Positions 42,446-50,615 of a stretch of 64,000 bases of DNA are shown here, piece after piece; within the stretch, counting starts at the first letter, position 1, and every line of letters begins with the position of its first letter. Origin of the DNA: Haloferax massiliensis (GTDB lineage Archaea > Halobacteriota > Halobacteria > Halobacteriales > Haloferacaceae); the NCBI RefSeq assembly GCF_001368915.1, contig NZ_CSTE01000002.1, forward strand, positions 1,248,497-1,312,496, written 5' to 3'. The position numbers and the translations under genes were made by a program. A model generated the notes under the pieces. That model made no database searches and was not told the origin of the DNA. It saw nothing but the letters and a program-made list of their open reading frames with translations.

Positions 42446-42822
42446 CCGACACCGGCTACGACGAGTGGCTGGCCGCAGTCGCGGACGGCGAGGGCTACTA
42501 CCTCGCGTGTCCCGACGGTCACGGCTCGCTCCCGCCGCGGCGCTCCTGCCCGCACTGCGGCGCGGCCGAGTTGACCGAGGAACCGCTCCCCGGGACGGGC
42601 GAGATACTCACCTTCACCGAGGTGCACGTCCCCGCGCCGGAGTTCGCCGACGACGCGCCCTACGTGACGGCCATCGCGTCGTTCGGCCCGGTCAAACTCA
42701 CGGGCGTCGTCCGCGACCTGCCCGCCGACGGGGTCGACCTCGGCACGGCCGTCTCGGTCGGCGCGGGCACGAACGCGACCACCGGCGAGCAGTTGCTCGT
42801 GTTCCGGCCCGCGAGCGAGTAG
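42442..42822 (+). CDS. DUF35 zinc-ribbon/OB-fold protein, thiolase partner
   Basis: 126 residues. N-terminal zinc ribbon (Cys23, His27, Cys36, Cys39: ACPDGH...SCPHCG), then an OB fold (GEILTFTEVHVPAPEF, VKLTGVVRD). The family bridges thiolase and partner enzymes and binds acyl-CoA (established for archaeal acetoacetyl-CoA thiolase/HMG-CoA synthase complexes). The 4-base overlap with the thiolase gene supports a complex. Confidence 0.93.
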   Translation: MTDTGYDEWLAAVADGEGYYLACPDGHGSLPPRRSCPHCGAAELTEEPLPGTGEILTFTEVHVPAPEFADDAPYVTAIASFGPVKLTGVVRDLPADGVDLGTAVSVGAGTNATTGEQLLVFRPASE

Positions 42823-42841
42823 CCCCACACTCGTCGCGGGG

Positions 42842-42985
42842 TTATTCCTCGCGCGCCTCGACCGCCTCCAGCGGCGAGCGCCAGCCGAAGACGTACGAGC
42901 CGAGGAGCCACGCCCAGAAGCCGGCCGCGAGGAGCGCGATGGCTCCGTACAGGAACAGCGAGAACAGCGAGAGGGAGTCGAGCAT
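42842..42985 (-). CDS. Small membrane protein, 47 aa
   Basis: Reading from the ATG at 42983-42985, the product begins MLDSLSLFSLFLYGAIALLA and has one or two hydrophobic helices, a GSYVFGW turn and an acidic end (EAREE) before TAA. It ends 19 bases from the convergent DUF35 gene and starts 78 bases downstream of the alpha/beta hydrolase, with which it could be co-transcribed. Sequence composition is gene-like; function unknown. Confidence 0.6.
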   Translation of the reverse strand: MLDSLSLFSLFLYGAIALLAAGFWAWLLGSYVFGWRSPLEAVEAREE

Positions 42986-43063
42986 CGGTTCAGTTCGGGT
43001 GGTTGGTTCGGGTTGGGGTCGGGTCAGGCCGGCTCGTGGCCGCGGCCGCGGCTTCGGTCCCGC

Positions 43064-43990
43064 TCAGTCGAGGGCGTTGCGGACGGTGTCGACGAAGGCG
43101 TTCGGGAACTCGACGTGCGGGAGCAACATCGCGTCGTCGAAGACGACGAGCCTGCAGTCCGCGGCGTCCGCGAGGTCCCGACCCCGCTTCAGCGGCGTGA
43201 TGTCGCTCTCGCGGCCCCAGACGAGCGTCGTCGGCACGTCGAGGGACGACAGCGCCTCCGCGAGGTCGATGTCGGTGTTGAGGTAGCCGGAGATGAACGA
43301 CGCCGGCGCGAAGCGCGCGCCCTCCTGATGGGCGGTGCGCCACTCGTACTCCTGCCACTCCTCGCCCGCCTTCTCGGGGTCGTAGTAGCCGTGGTCGGCG
43401 TTGAAGTAGCGAATCGACGGCCGGGAGGCGACGACGTTGAAAAGCGCCTCGCCGACGACCGGCGCGCGGACGAGTTCGCGGAGCCACTCCTTGGGGTCGG
43501 GGCCGCCGCGCGACGTGGGACAGACGAGGACGAACCGCGAGACCGACACGTCGTCCCGCGCCGCGGCGGCGACGGCGTAGGCCGCGGTGAGCGACGAGGC
43601 GAGGACCGCGGGGTCGTCGTACTCGGCGAGGAAGTCGCCGACGAAGTCCTCGTAGAGCGCGGGCGAGTAGTACAAAGCCGGGCGGTCCGACAGGCCGAAG
43701 CCGGGCAGGTCCGGCGCGACGACGTGGTAGTCCTCGGCGAGGTCCGAGAACACCTCGCGGAACTCGCCGGCCGAGCCCGCGGCGTTGATACCGTGGAGGA
43801 GGACGAGCGTCGGGTCGTCCTCGTTTCCGGCTTCGACGTACGACACGTCCATACCGCGCCAGCGGTACGTCCCGTGATTTCCGGAGAGCGGCGGTTCGAG
43901 GGGTCCAACGCGTTTCGAGAGGGCCGCGTTGGTCGCGGCGGTGAGACCGACGCCCGCGGCGGCCAGTCCGATGGCTCGTCGGAGTTTCAT
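43064..43990 (-). CDS. Alpha/beta-hydrolase fold protein
   Basis: 308 residues. A hydrophobic N-terminal segment (RRAIGLAAAGVGLTAA) suggests membrane anchoring or export. Fold motifs: LVLLHGINAAG (oxyanion region), APDLPGFGLSDRP, and a possible catalytic histidine in LLPHVEFP. The nucleophile elbow reads ASSLT (131-135) rather than GxSxG, with Ser133 as the expected nucleophile. The ATG (MKLRRAIG) is chosen over longer readings that begin in Arg/Pro-rich intergenic sequence. Substrate unknown. Confidence 0.88.
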   Translation of the reverse strand: MKLRRAIGLAAAGVGLTAATNAALSKRVGPLEPPLSGNHGTYRWRGMDVSYVEAGNEDDPTLVLLHGINAAGSAGEFREVFSDLAEDYHVVAPDLPGFGLSDRPALYYSPALYEDFVGDFLAEYDDPAVLASSLTAAYAVAAAARDDVSVSRFVLVCPTSRGGPDPKEWLRELVRAPVVGEALFNVVASRPSIRYFNADHGYYDPEKAGEEWQEYEWRTAHQEGARFAPASFISGYLNTDIDLAEALSSLDVPTTLVWGRESDITPLKRGRDLADAADCRLVVFDDAMLLPHVEFPNAFVDTVRNALD

Positions 43991-44082
43991 GTCACGTAGA
44001 TGGCGCGCGGTGGCCTTAATTCGCCCGCCCGTGGTGGGGTGGCGGGCGGGGGCGTCCCGCCCGCACCCGGGTCGTCTCGGCG

Positions 44083-45201
44083 TCAGTCGTCCCGGTCGTC
44101 CCGGTCGTCCAGACACTCCCGGAACGGTTCGAGCACGTCTTCTGCGACCGCGTAGGGGTCGGTCTCCTTTTCGACGACCGCGTCGGCGAACTCCTCGACC
44201 CCGCCGCGACGGTCGAGTTCGGCTTCGAGGAGCCGGTTCACGTCGCTTCGGAGGAGCTGTCGAATCTCCTCGCCGGCGCGCTTGCGGGCCTTCTCTGCCA
44301 ACTCGCCGGAGGCGTCGAGGTAGTCGCGGTGGTCGTCCAGCGTCTCGACCAACTCGTCGATTCCCTCGCCGGTCGTGGCGACGGTTTCGAGGACCTGCGG
44401 CGTCCAGACGAGCGGTTCGTCAAGGGCGTCGTCGGTCTCGGTATCGCCGGTATCGCCCGTATCTGCGTGCCCGCCGTGGCCGCCCCCGTGCCCGGCGTCG
44501 TCGAACGCCTCGGCCCCGTGGTGGCCCGTATCGAGGTTCGCCCGCGGGTCGTCGCGGAGGTGAATCATCTCCTGTAGCTCGGCGACGGTGCGCGACGCGC
44601 CCTCCATGTCGGCCTTGTTGACGACGAACAGGTCGCCGATTTCGAGGATGCCCGCCTTGAGCATCTGCACGTCGTCGCCGCTGCCGGGTTGGACGAGGAC
44701 GACGACCGTGTCCGCGGTCTTCACCACGTCCACCTCGTTTTGCCCCGCGCCGACCGTCTCGATGATGATGCGGTCTTTCCCGAAGGCGTCGAGCGCCTTC
44801 ACGGCGTCCGCGGTGGCGGTCGAGAGGCCGCCGAGCTGGCCGCGGGCGCTCATCGACCGGAAGAACACGTCCATGTCGCCGACGTTCGAGGCCATGCGGA
44901 TGCGGTCGCCGAGGACGGCCCCGCCGGTGTACGGCGAGGAGGGGTCGACCGCGATGACGCCGACCGTCTCGCCCTGGTCGCGGTAGTGCTTCGCCAGCTT
45001 GTCGACGAGGGTCGATTTGCCGGCTCCCGGACTGCCCGTGATGCCGACGACGGACGCCCCGCCCGTGTGCGCGTGGAGTTCCGAGACGATGTCCCGGTAG
45101 CCGGGCGACTGCGACTCGATTTTCGTGATGGCCCGCGCGAGCGCCCGGTGCTCGCCGTCGAGGAGGCGCTCGACGAGGTCGGATTCGACCGCCCGACTCA
45201 T
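44083..45201 (-). CDS. meaB: Methylmalonyl-CoA mutase-associated GTPase MeaB
   Basis: 372-residue G3E-family P-loop GTPase (MeaB/ArgK) that protects and reloads B12-dependent methylmalonyl-CoA mutase. Walker A GITGSPGAGKST (53-64), DPSSPYTGGA, IIIETVGAGQNEVDV and base-recognition NKAD. An unusual His/Asp/Gly-rich stretch (about residues 215-255; GHGGGHGGHAD) interrupts the region after the NKAD motif. Stop-to-start gap with the B12 subunit is 2 bases, so the two are one operon. The C-terminal end is acidic. Confidence 0.94.
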   Translation of the reverse strand: MSRAVESDLVERLLDGEHRALARAITKIESQSPGYRDIVSELHAHTGGASVVGITGSPGAGKSTLVDKLAKHYRDQGETVGVIAVDPSSPYTGGAVLGDRIRMASNVGDMDVFFRSMSARGQLGGLSTATADAVKALDAFGKDRIIIETVGAGQNEVDVVKTADTVVVLVQPGSGDDVQMLKAGILEIGDLFVVNKADMEGASRTVAELQEMIHLRDDPRANLDTGHHGAEAFDDAGHGGGHGGHADTGDTGDTETDDALDEPLVWTPQVLETVATTGEGIDELVETLDDHRDYLDASGELAEKARKRAGEEIRQLLRSDVNRLLEAELDRRGGVEEFADAVVEKETDPYAVAEDVLEPFRECLDDRDDRDD

Positions 45202-45203
45202 CG

Positions 45204-45623
45204 TCACGCTCGCTCGGGCGCGTGTTCCTTCACGAAGTCGATGGTCTCCTGCATCGGCGTGCCGGGGCCGAAGATGGCGTCGACGCCCTCGTCGAGGAGT
45301 CCCGGTCGGTCTTCTTCGGGGATGATGCCGCCGACGATGACGAGCGTGTCGTCGAGCGCGCCGTACTCTTCGAGACCCGCCATCACCTTCGGGACGAGCG
45401 TGTTGTGCGCGCCGGAGAGGATGGAGATGCCGAGCACGTCGACGTCCTCTTGGACCGTCGCCTGGATAATCTCGTCCGGGGCGCGGTGCAGCCCCGAGTA
45501 GATGACTTCGAATCCCGCGTCGCGGAAGGCGCGAGAGATGACGTGTGCACCGCGGTCGTGGCCGTCCAGTCCCACCTTGGCGATGAGACACCGGATCGTT
45601 CGCTGTTCGGAGTCCGCGCTCAT
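45204..45623 (-). CDS. Methylmalonyl-CoA mutase, B12-binding subunit
   Basis: 139-residue cobalamin-binding domain. The base-off ligand motif is GLDGHDRGAHV (His22), followed by SxL (ISILSGAHN) and GG (IVGGIIPEED), the full signature of the family. It works with a separately encoded catalytic large subunit not in this window, interconverting methylmalonyl- and succinyl-CoA. First gene of the operon with meaB. Confidence 0.95.
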   Translation of the reverse strand: MSADSEQRTIRCLIAKVGLDGHDRGAHVISRAFRDAGFEVIYSGLHRAPDEIIQATVQEDVDVLGISILSGAHNTLVPKVMAGLEEYGALDDTLVIVGGIIPEEDRPGLLDEGVDAIFGPGTPMQETIDFVKEHAPERA

Positions 45624-45680
45624 AGACGGGGGTTCGGCGTCCCGCGCTTTGACTCTAACGGAAAATAAGGCAGGTCCGGC

Positions 45681-47507
45681 TCAGTCGTCCGCGGCGGGCG
45701 CGCTCCGGACGTACTCGTCGAGGAAATCGGCTATCTGAGAGTACGCCTCGATGCGGTTCTCCAGTTTGGTAAAGCCGTGGCCCTCGTCGTCGAAGATGAG
45801 TTCGCGGACGTGGGCGTGTTCTCTCGCCTCCTCGACGAGTTGGTGGGCCTCGCTGACCGGCACCCGCGGGTCGTTCTCGCCGTGGAGAACGAAAAGCGGC
45901 GCGCGAATCTTCTCGACGTTGTTGAGCGGCGAGATGGATTCGAGGAACTCGCGGTCGTCTTCGAGCGAGCCGTACTCGGCCTCGCGGAGTTCGCGCCGCC
46001 AGTCGCCCGTGTTTTCGAGGAACGTCACGAAGTTGGCGATGCCGACGATGTCGACGCCGGCGGCCCAGAGGTCGGGGTACTCGGTCAGCGCCGCGAGCAC
46101 CATGAACCCGCCGTACGAACCGCCCATGGCGACGATTTCGTCCGGGTCGACCGCCGGGTGGTCGTGGAGCCACTCGACGGCGGCCTCGATGTCCGCGACG
46201 GAGTCCATCCGCTTTTCCACGTCGTCGAGGTGGCCGTAGGCCTTCCCGTAGCCCGCCGACCCGCGGACGTTCGGCTCGAAGTAGGCGTAGCCCCGCGAGA
46301 GGAAGTACTGCTTGACCGACGAGAACGACGGCCGGCGCTGGGACTCGGGGCCGCCGTGGATGTCCACGATGACGGGCGTCTCGCCCTCCGGCGACTCCTC
46401 GGGGAGCGTGAAGAACGCCGGGATGTCGCGGCCGTCGAACGTCGGGTAGCGGACGAGTTCGGGCGGGACGAACGTGTCGCGGGGGATGCCCGCCGTCGCC
46501 GCGAGCGTCCACCGCTCGGCGTCGCCCGTGGCCAACTCGACCACGTAGACGTTGGCGGTGTCGGCGCTGGCGGTGACGGTGACCGCGGCGCGCTCGCCGT
46601 CCGGCGAGAACGAGACGCCGCCGGCGACGCCGTTCGGCAGGTCGGGCTGGGGGAGCGCGTCGATGCGGTCGGGGGCGGTGAGTTCGCCGAAGGTGAGTTC
46701 CGTGTAGCCCTCGACGTTCCGCGAGTAGACGAGTCGACGCGAATCGTGGTCGATGCTGATTCCCTCCAGTTCGTGGTCGCCGCCGGTCTCGACGGTCGTG
46801 AACTCGCCGGAGGCGAGCTCGTAGCGGACGAGTTCGAGCGTGTCGCTCCCGCGGTCGGTCACCATGTAGACGTTCTCGCCGTCGGGGCCCCACTCGGGGC
46901 TCTGGAAGCGAACCGTCCCCTGATGCGGCGTGAGGTGGGTCAGCTCGCCCGTCGCGAGGTCGAGAACGGACACGTCCTGGTCGAAGTTCGAGTACGCCTC
47001 CTGGACGATGAGCTTCGAGTCGTCGGGCGAGAAGCCGCCGACGGTGAGCCAGCCGTCGCCCTCGTGGACGAGTTCGGCGTCGGTGCCGGTCCCGTCCCGA
47101 GCCTGCACGTACACGTCGAAGACGGCGTTGTCGCGGCGGTTCGAGGTGAACGCGAACCGCTCGCCGTCGCGGCTCCAGCCGCCCCAGAGGTGCTTGGCGT
47201 CGGGGTGTTCGGTCAGGTTCTCGATGACGCCGGTGTCGGGTTCGAGTCGGAACAGCTGCGCGCGCTCGTTGCCGCCGTTGTCCATGCCGAAGGCGACTTC
47301 GGGGCGCTCGGGCGACCACGAGGCGAAGGTGACGCGCTCCTCGTAGAACGTCCGCTGTTCGGGCCACGCGCCGGGCGAATCGACCGTCCAGACCTGCGGG
47401 ACGCCCGTCGTGTCCATGAGGAACGACAGGCGCTCGCCGTCGGCCGAGAAGGACGCGCCGTAGGCGCTCCTGATGTTCAGGTAGCGCTCGATGTCGTACG
47501 TTCGCAT
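45681..47507 (-). CDS. S9-family prolyl oligopeptidase-like serine peptidase
   Basis: 608 residues. The N-terminal ~350 residues form a beta-propeller (repeated SPDGER/SRDGER-type blocks); the C-terminal alpha/beta-hydrolase domain has nucleophile Ser464 (GGSYGGFM), Asp in LHGENDPRVP and His in DDEGHGF. No signal peptide, so cytoplasmic; degrades short peptides. Resembles the acylaminoacyl-peptidase/dipeptidyl-peptidase branch. Single gene; 57 bases to the B12 subunit gene start on the same strand. Confidence 0.94.
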   Translation of the reverse strand: MRTYDIERYLNIRSAYGASFSADGERLSFLMDTTGVPQVWTVDSPGAWPEQRTFYEERVTFASWSPERPEVAFGMDNGGNERAQLFRLEPDTGVIENLTEHPDAKHLWGGWSRDGERFAFTSNRRDNAVFDVYVQARDGTGTDAELVHEGDGWLTVGGFSPDDSKLIVQEAYSNFDQDVSVLDLATGELTHLTPHQGTVRFQSPEWGPDGENVYMVTDRGSDTLELVRYELASGEFTTVETGGDHELEGISIDHDSRRLVYSRNVEGYTELTFGELTAPDRIDALPQPDLPNGVAGGVSFSPDGERAAVTVTASADTANVYVVELATGDAERWTLAATAGIPRDTFVPPELVRYPTFDGRDIPAFFTLPEESPEGETPVIVDIHGGPESQRRPSFSSVKQYFLSRGYAYFEPNVRGSAGYGKAYGHLDDVEKRMDSVADIEAAVEWLHDHPAVDPDEIVAMGGSYGGFMVLAALTEYPDLWAAGVDIVGIANFVTFLENTGDWRRELREAEYGSLEDDREFLESISPLNNVEKIRAPLFVLHGENDPRVPVSEAHQLVEEAREHAHVRELIFDDEGHGFTKLENRIEAYSQIADFLDEYVRSAPAADD

Positions 47508-47546
47508 ACCTCGAATTGCCCCGGCGACGAGAAATCGGTTTGGGTG

Positions 47547-48269
47547 TCAGAAGTCCGAAAGCCGCGCGTCCTCGCGGTCGGTCCAGCCGCGCATCTTCGC
47601 GTAGGCCTCGGGGTTCGTCGGCACGCCCTCGGTGTTGAGCAGGCGCTCGGGGTACAGTTCGAAGGCGATGCCGATGAGCTGGTACTCCAGTTCTTCGAGG
47701 TACGGCCGCGTGTCGGGGTACGGCCCCTCGGTGCCGACCGCCCACGGTTCGACCCAGAAGTACACCGGCTCGCGGAGCCGCGGCGGGTCGGTCGAAGCGA
47801 ACAGCGCGTCCAGCCAGCGGTCGTACTTCCCCGACCCGTCGTCGCGGAAGGCGGCCGACGAGAGATCGCCGAAGTGGTAGTAGTTCCCGTAGCCCCAGCG
47901 CGCGAGCTTGCCGTCGTTGGTGTCGACGTTCTTCAGGTTGCTGTTGAGGTCGGTGCCGGACGCGCCGAACTTCCCGCACTTGCCGAGGTACCGGGGGACG
48001 ACCTCGTCGCCGTCGAGGGTGTACATCATGTAGACGAGGCCCTCGTAGCGACCCTCGCGGCGGTCGTAGTCGGCGACGACGCGGCCGCCGGCCTCGCGGA
48101 GCCGGCGCTCCATGCGTTCGCCGCGGCGGAGCGTCCGCCGGCCGGAGCGACCGTACGCGATGGTCTCGACGGTCCCGTCGGCGGTCGTCTCGAAAAGTGA
48201 AATCGGGTCCGCGGCGTCGACGAAGCGGTCGACGAAGCGGTCCCAGAGCGCGCGTTTGGTCTCGGTCAC
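47547..48269 (-). CDS. Uncharacterised protein with a GIY-YIG-like segment, 240 aa
   Basis: GTG start (VTETKRALWDRF). Residues 77-97 (GLVYMMYTLDG...RYLGKCGKFG) resemble the paired GIY and YIG strands of GIY-YIG nucleases, with 13 residues between the tyrosines; the following helix-rich part contains ARWGYGNYYHFGDL and a C-terminal YLEELEYQLIGIAFE with candidate glutamate. I cannot confirm the family without a profile search. It follows the MTH865-like gene by 13 bases. Confidence 0.75.
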   Translation of the reverse strand: MTETKRALWDRFVDRFVDAADPISLFETTADGTVETIAYGRSGRRTLRRGERMERRLREAGGRVVADYDRREGRYEGLVYMMYTLDGDEVVPRYLGKCGKFGASGTDLNSNLKNVDTNDGKLARWGYGNYYHFGDLSSAAFRDDGSGKYDRWLDALFASTDPPRLREPVYFWVEPWAVGTEGPYPDTRPYLEELEYQLIGIAFELYPERLLNTEGVPTNPEAYAKMRGWTDREDARLSDF

Positions 48270-48282
48270 GCGACGGCCGAAC

Positions 48283-48540
48283 TCAGATGACGCCTTCGGC
48301 CTTGAGGCCGGCGATGATGTCGTCGACGAGGCTCTCGGCGTCCTCGTACGGGAAGTCCTGATGCTTGCCGAGCTTCGCGGCCAGCTCCATCGCCGTGACG
48401 GTCACCTCGTCCGTCTTGAACTTCGTGCCCGGACCGTTCGGGAGCGCGGGGACGAGCGACATCTGGTTCTTCACGGGGAAATCGGCGTTTTCGAACGCGT
48501 CCATGAACTGCTCGCGGAGCTGAGATTCGGTGTCGGACAT
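48283..48540 (-). CDS. MTH865-like small protein, 85 aa
   Basis: Starts MSDTESQLREQFMDAFENAD. The pattern of helices, ADFPVKNQMSLVPALPNGPG-type segment and a DFPYEDAESLVDDI end matches the MTH865-like family of EF-hand-like archaeal proteins, whose function is unknown. An AT-rich TATAAAT-like block upstream (near 48595-48602 on the minus strand) is its likely promoter region. Probably co-transcribed with the GIY-YIG-like gene. Confidence 0.85.
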   Translation of the reverse strand: MSDTESQLREQFMDAFENADFPVKNQMSLVPALPNGPGTKFKTDEVTVTAMELAAKLGKHQDFPYEDAESLVDDIIAGLKAEGVI

Positions 48541-48692
48541 ACTGTGTACCTTCGGAGAGAAGTGGAAAAGGGTTCCGGAAAAACAAAGATCATATTTATA
48601 GTTCTTACGAGACGGCGCGGCGGGCGGTCGCGGTGTCGGCACGACCGCCCGGGACTGGTGGACTTATCTACACCGGCAATTCATGCACTCGC

Positions 48693-49739
48693 ATGGACTT
48701 CGACTTCGACCGCCTGAAACAGCTCACCGAGACCAGCGGCGTCCCGGGCTACGAGGACCGAATCCGCGCGCTCGTCCGCGAGGACCTCGAATCGACGACC
48801 GACTCCGTCCGGGTCGACGCGATGGGTAACGTCGTCGGCACCATCGAGGGCGAGGGAGACTACGAGGTCGCCGTCGCCGCCCACATGGACGAAATCGGCT
48901 TCATGGTCCGCCACGTCAACGACGAGGGCTTCCTGCAGCTCGACGCCCTCGGCGGCTGGGACCCCCGCGTCCTGAAGGCCCAGCGCGTGACCGTCCACGC
49001 CGAAGACGAGGACCTCACCGGCGTCATCGGCTCGGTCCCCCCGCACACGCTGACTGAAGAACAGAAAAAGAAGGAGCCGAAAGTCGAGGACGTGTACGTC
49101 GACCTCGGCCTGCCCGCCGAGACCGTCGAGGAGACCGTCTCCGTCGGCGACCTCGTGACGATGGAACAGACGACCGTCCGCATGGGCAACCACGTGACGG
49201 GCAAGGCCATCGACGACCGCGTCTGCCTGTTCGCCATGCTGGAGGCCGCCCGGCGGGTCGAGAACCCCGAGGTGACGATTCACTTCGCCGCGACGGTCCA
49301 GGAGGAAGTCGGCCTCCGCGGCGCGCAGGCGCTCGGCGTCGACCTCGACCCCGACCTCGCGCTCGGCCTCGACACCACCGTCGCCAACGACGTGCCCGGC
49401 TTCGACCCCGCCGACCACGTCACGAAACTCGGCGAGGGCGCGGGCATCAAGCTCAAGGACTCAAGCGCCATCGCCAACCCGAAGGTCCACCGCCGCCTCC
49501 GGCGCGTGGCCGAGGACAACGACATCGCCTACCAGATGGAACTGCTCCCCGCGGGCGGCACCGACACCGGCGGCTTCCAGAACACCTACGGCGCGAAGCC
49601 CGTCGGCGCGATTTCGATGCCGACGCGCTATCTCCACACCGTCACCGAGAGCGTCCACGAGGACGACGTGGTCGCCTACATCGACCTCCTGACGGCGTTC
49701 TTGGAGAGCGAGACGGGCGAGTTCGACTACACGCTGTAG
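48693..49739 (+). CDS. M42-family (tetrahedral) aminopeptidase
   Basis: 348 residues. Metal ligands and catalytic residues are visible in VAAHMDEIGFM, AIDDRVCLFAM, QEEVGLRGAQAL (catalytic Glu pair) and TRYLHTVTE, with GLDTTVANDVPG between. The ATG of MDFDFDRLKQLTETSGVPG is chosen; upstream in-frame sequence is intergenic. Cytoplasmic peptide-trimming enzyme working downstream of the proteasome; the family forms dodecamers. Confidence 0.95.
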   Translation: MDFDFDRLKQLTETSGVPGYEDRIRALVREDLESTTDSVRVDAMGNVVGTIEGEGDYEVAVAAHMDEIGFMVRHVNDEGFLQLDALGGWDPRVLKAQRVTVHAEDEDLTGVIGSVPPHTLTEEQKKKEPKVEDVYVDLGLPAETVEETVSVGDLVTMEQTTVRMGNHVTGKAIDDRVCLFAMLEAARRVENPEVTIHFAATVQEEVGLRGAQALGVDLDPDLALGLDTTVANDVPGFDPADHVTKLGEGAGIKLKDSSAIANPKVHRRLRRVAEDNDIAYQMELLPAGGTDTGGFQNTYGAKPVGAISMPTRYLHTVTESVHEDDVVAYIDLLTAFLESETGEFDYTL

Positions 49740-49804
49740 GCGGTCCCTGTCGGCGACCTCCCGGCGCAGACGCGAACGACGCCGACGGCGGCGCGGCCGA
49801 CATC

Positions 49805-49818
49805 GGGGAGATATCCCC
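49805..49818. promoter_or_regulatory. Inverted repeat between the M42 peptidase and halocyanin 2
   Basis: GGGGA-GATA-TCCCC, a perfect 5+5 hairpin-capable repeat in the 156-base gap. It could be a terminator hairpin of the peptidase gene or an operator for the halocyanin gene 78 bases downstream. Confidence 0.3.
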
Positions 49819-49895
49819 CTATATCGAGGCGCGGCACCCCCGACCGTCGGACGAGAACCAAAGTATTCACTACAGGCCCACACCAAGCGGCGGAC

Positions 49896-50519
49896 ATGAC
49901 CGACGGCAACGTGGATATGTCTCGGCGGGCGTTCCTCGGGGCGGCCGCTGGCGGCGCGGCGGTCGCCGCCACTTCCGGAACGGCCGCGGCGCAGACGGAA
50001 GAACCAGATTTCGGCGGCCACATCGACGGTATCGACGGAGGCTACGAAGACCTCCGCGGCCAAAGCGAGGTCACCATCGAAGTGGGCGCGGAAGGTAACG
50101 GCGGGAACCTCGCGTTCTCCCCCGCCGGCGTCTGGATAGACACCGGAACGACCGTGACGTGGGAGTGGACCGGCGAGGGCGGCGGCCACAACGTCGTCGC
50201 GAGCGAGGGCGCGTCGCTCGACTCCGGCGCGGCCGTCTCCGAGGCCGGGAGCACTTACGAATACACCTTCGAAGAGGGCGACGCGGGCATCACGAAGTAC
50301 CACTGCGTGCCCCACGAGGCGCTCGGCATGCTCGGCGCGGTCGCCGTCGGCAGCGACGTGCCGACCGTCAGCACCGGCGGCGGCGGCGGGTCGAGCCTCC
50401 CGCAGGTCCCCGACAGCGCGAAGTCCCTCGGCGTGGCCACGACGTTCGCGATGGTCGCGACGCTCGGCCTCGCGTACTTCTTCATGAAGTACGGCGGCGA
50501 CTACGACGTCCAGGACTGA
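49896..50519 (+). CDS. Second halocyanin, membrane-anchored
   Basis: 207 residues. Tat signal (MSRRAFLGAAAGG), plastocyanin-like domain with copper ligands His98, Cys137, His140 and Met145, a Gly-rich linker and a C-terminal TM helix (about 178-197). It is a paralogue of the halocyanin in the cytochrome b operon and shares three exact DNA blocks with it, while the signal, linker and TM regions differ. It stands alone here, so its redox partners may differ. Confidence 0.93.
   Translation: MTDGNVDMSRRAFLGAAAGGAAVAATSGTAAAQTEEPDFGGHIDGIDGGYEDLRGQSEVTIEVGAEGNGGNLAFSPAGVWIDTGTTVTWEWTGEGGGHNVVASEGASLDSGAAVSEAGSTYEYTFEEGDAGITKYHCVPHEALGMLGAVAVGSDVPTVSTGGGGGSSLPQVPDSAKSLGVATTFAMVATLGLAYFFMKYGGDYDVQD
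50032..50083 (+). repeat. Halocyanin identity block A (52 bp), copy 2
   Basis: Exact copy of 35065-35116. Confidence 0.95.
50148..50248 (+). repeat. Halocyanin identity block B (101 bp), copy 2
   Basis: Exact copy of 35181-35281. Confidence 0.95.
50289..50351 (+). repeat. Halocyanin identity block C (63 bp), copy 2
   Basis: Exact copy of 35316-35378. Confidence 0.95.
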
Positions 50520-50615
50520 CGCGGCCGTCGCGCCTCTCGATTTTCACCAGTTGCGAGCGGCCGCGCTCGCCCGAGTTCGGTCGCCGCCGCGACAGCCGCC
50601 GGCGCGATGGCCGAC

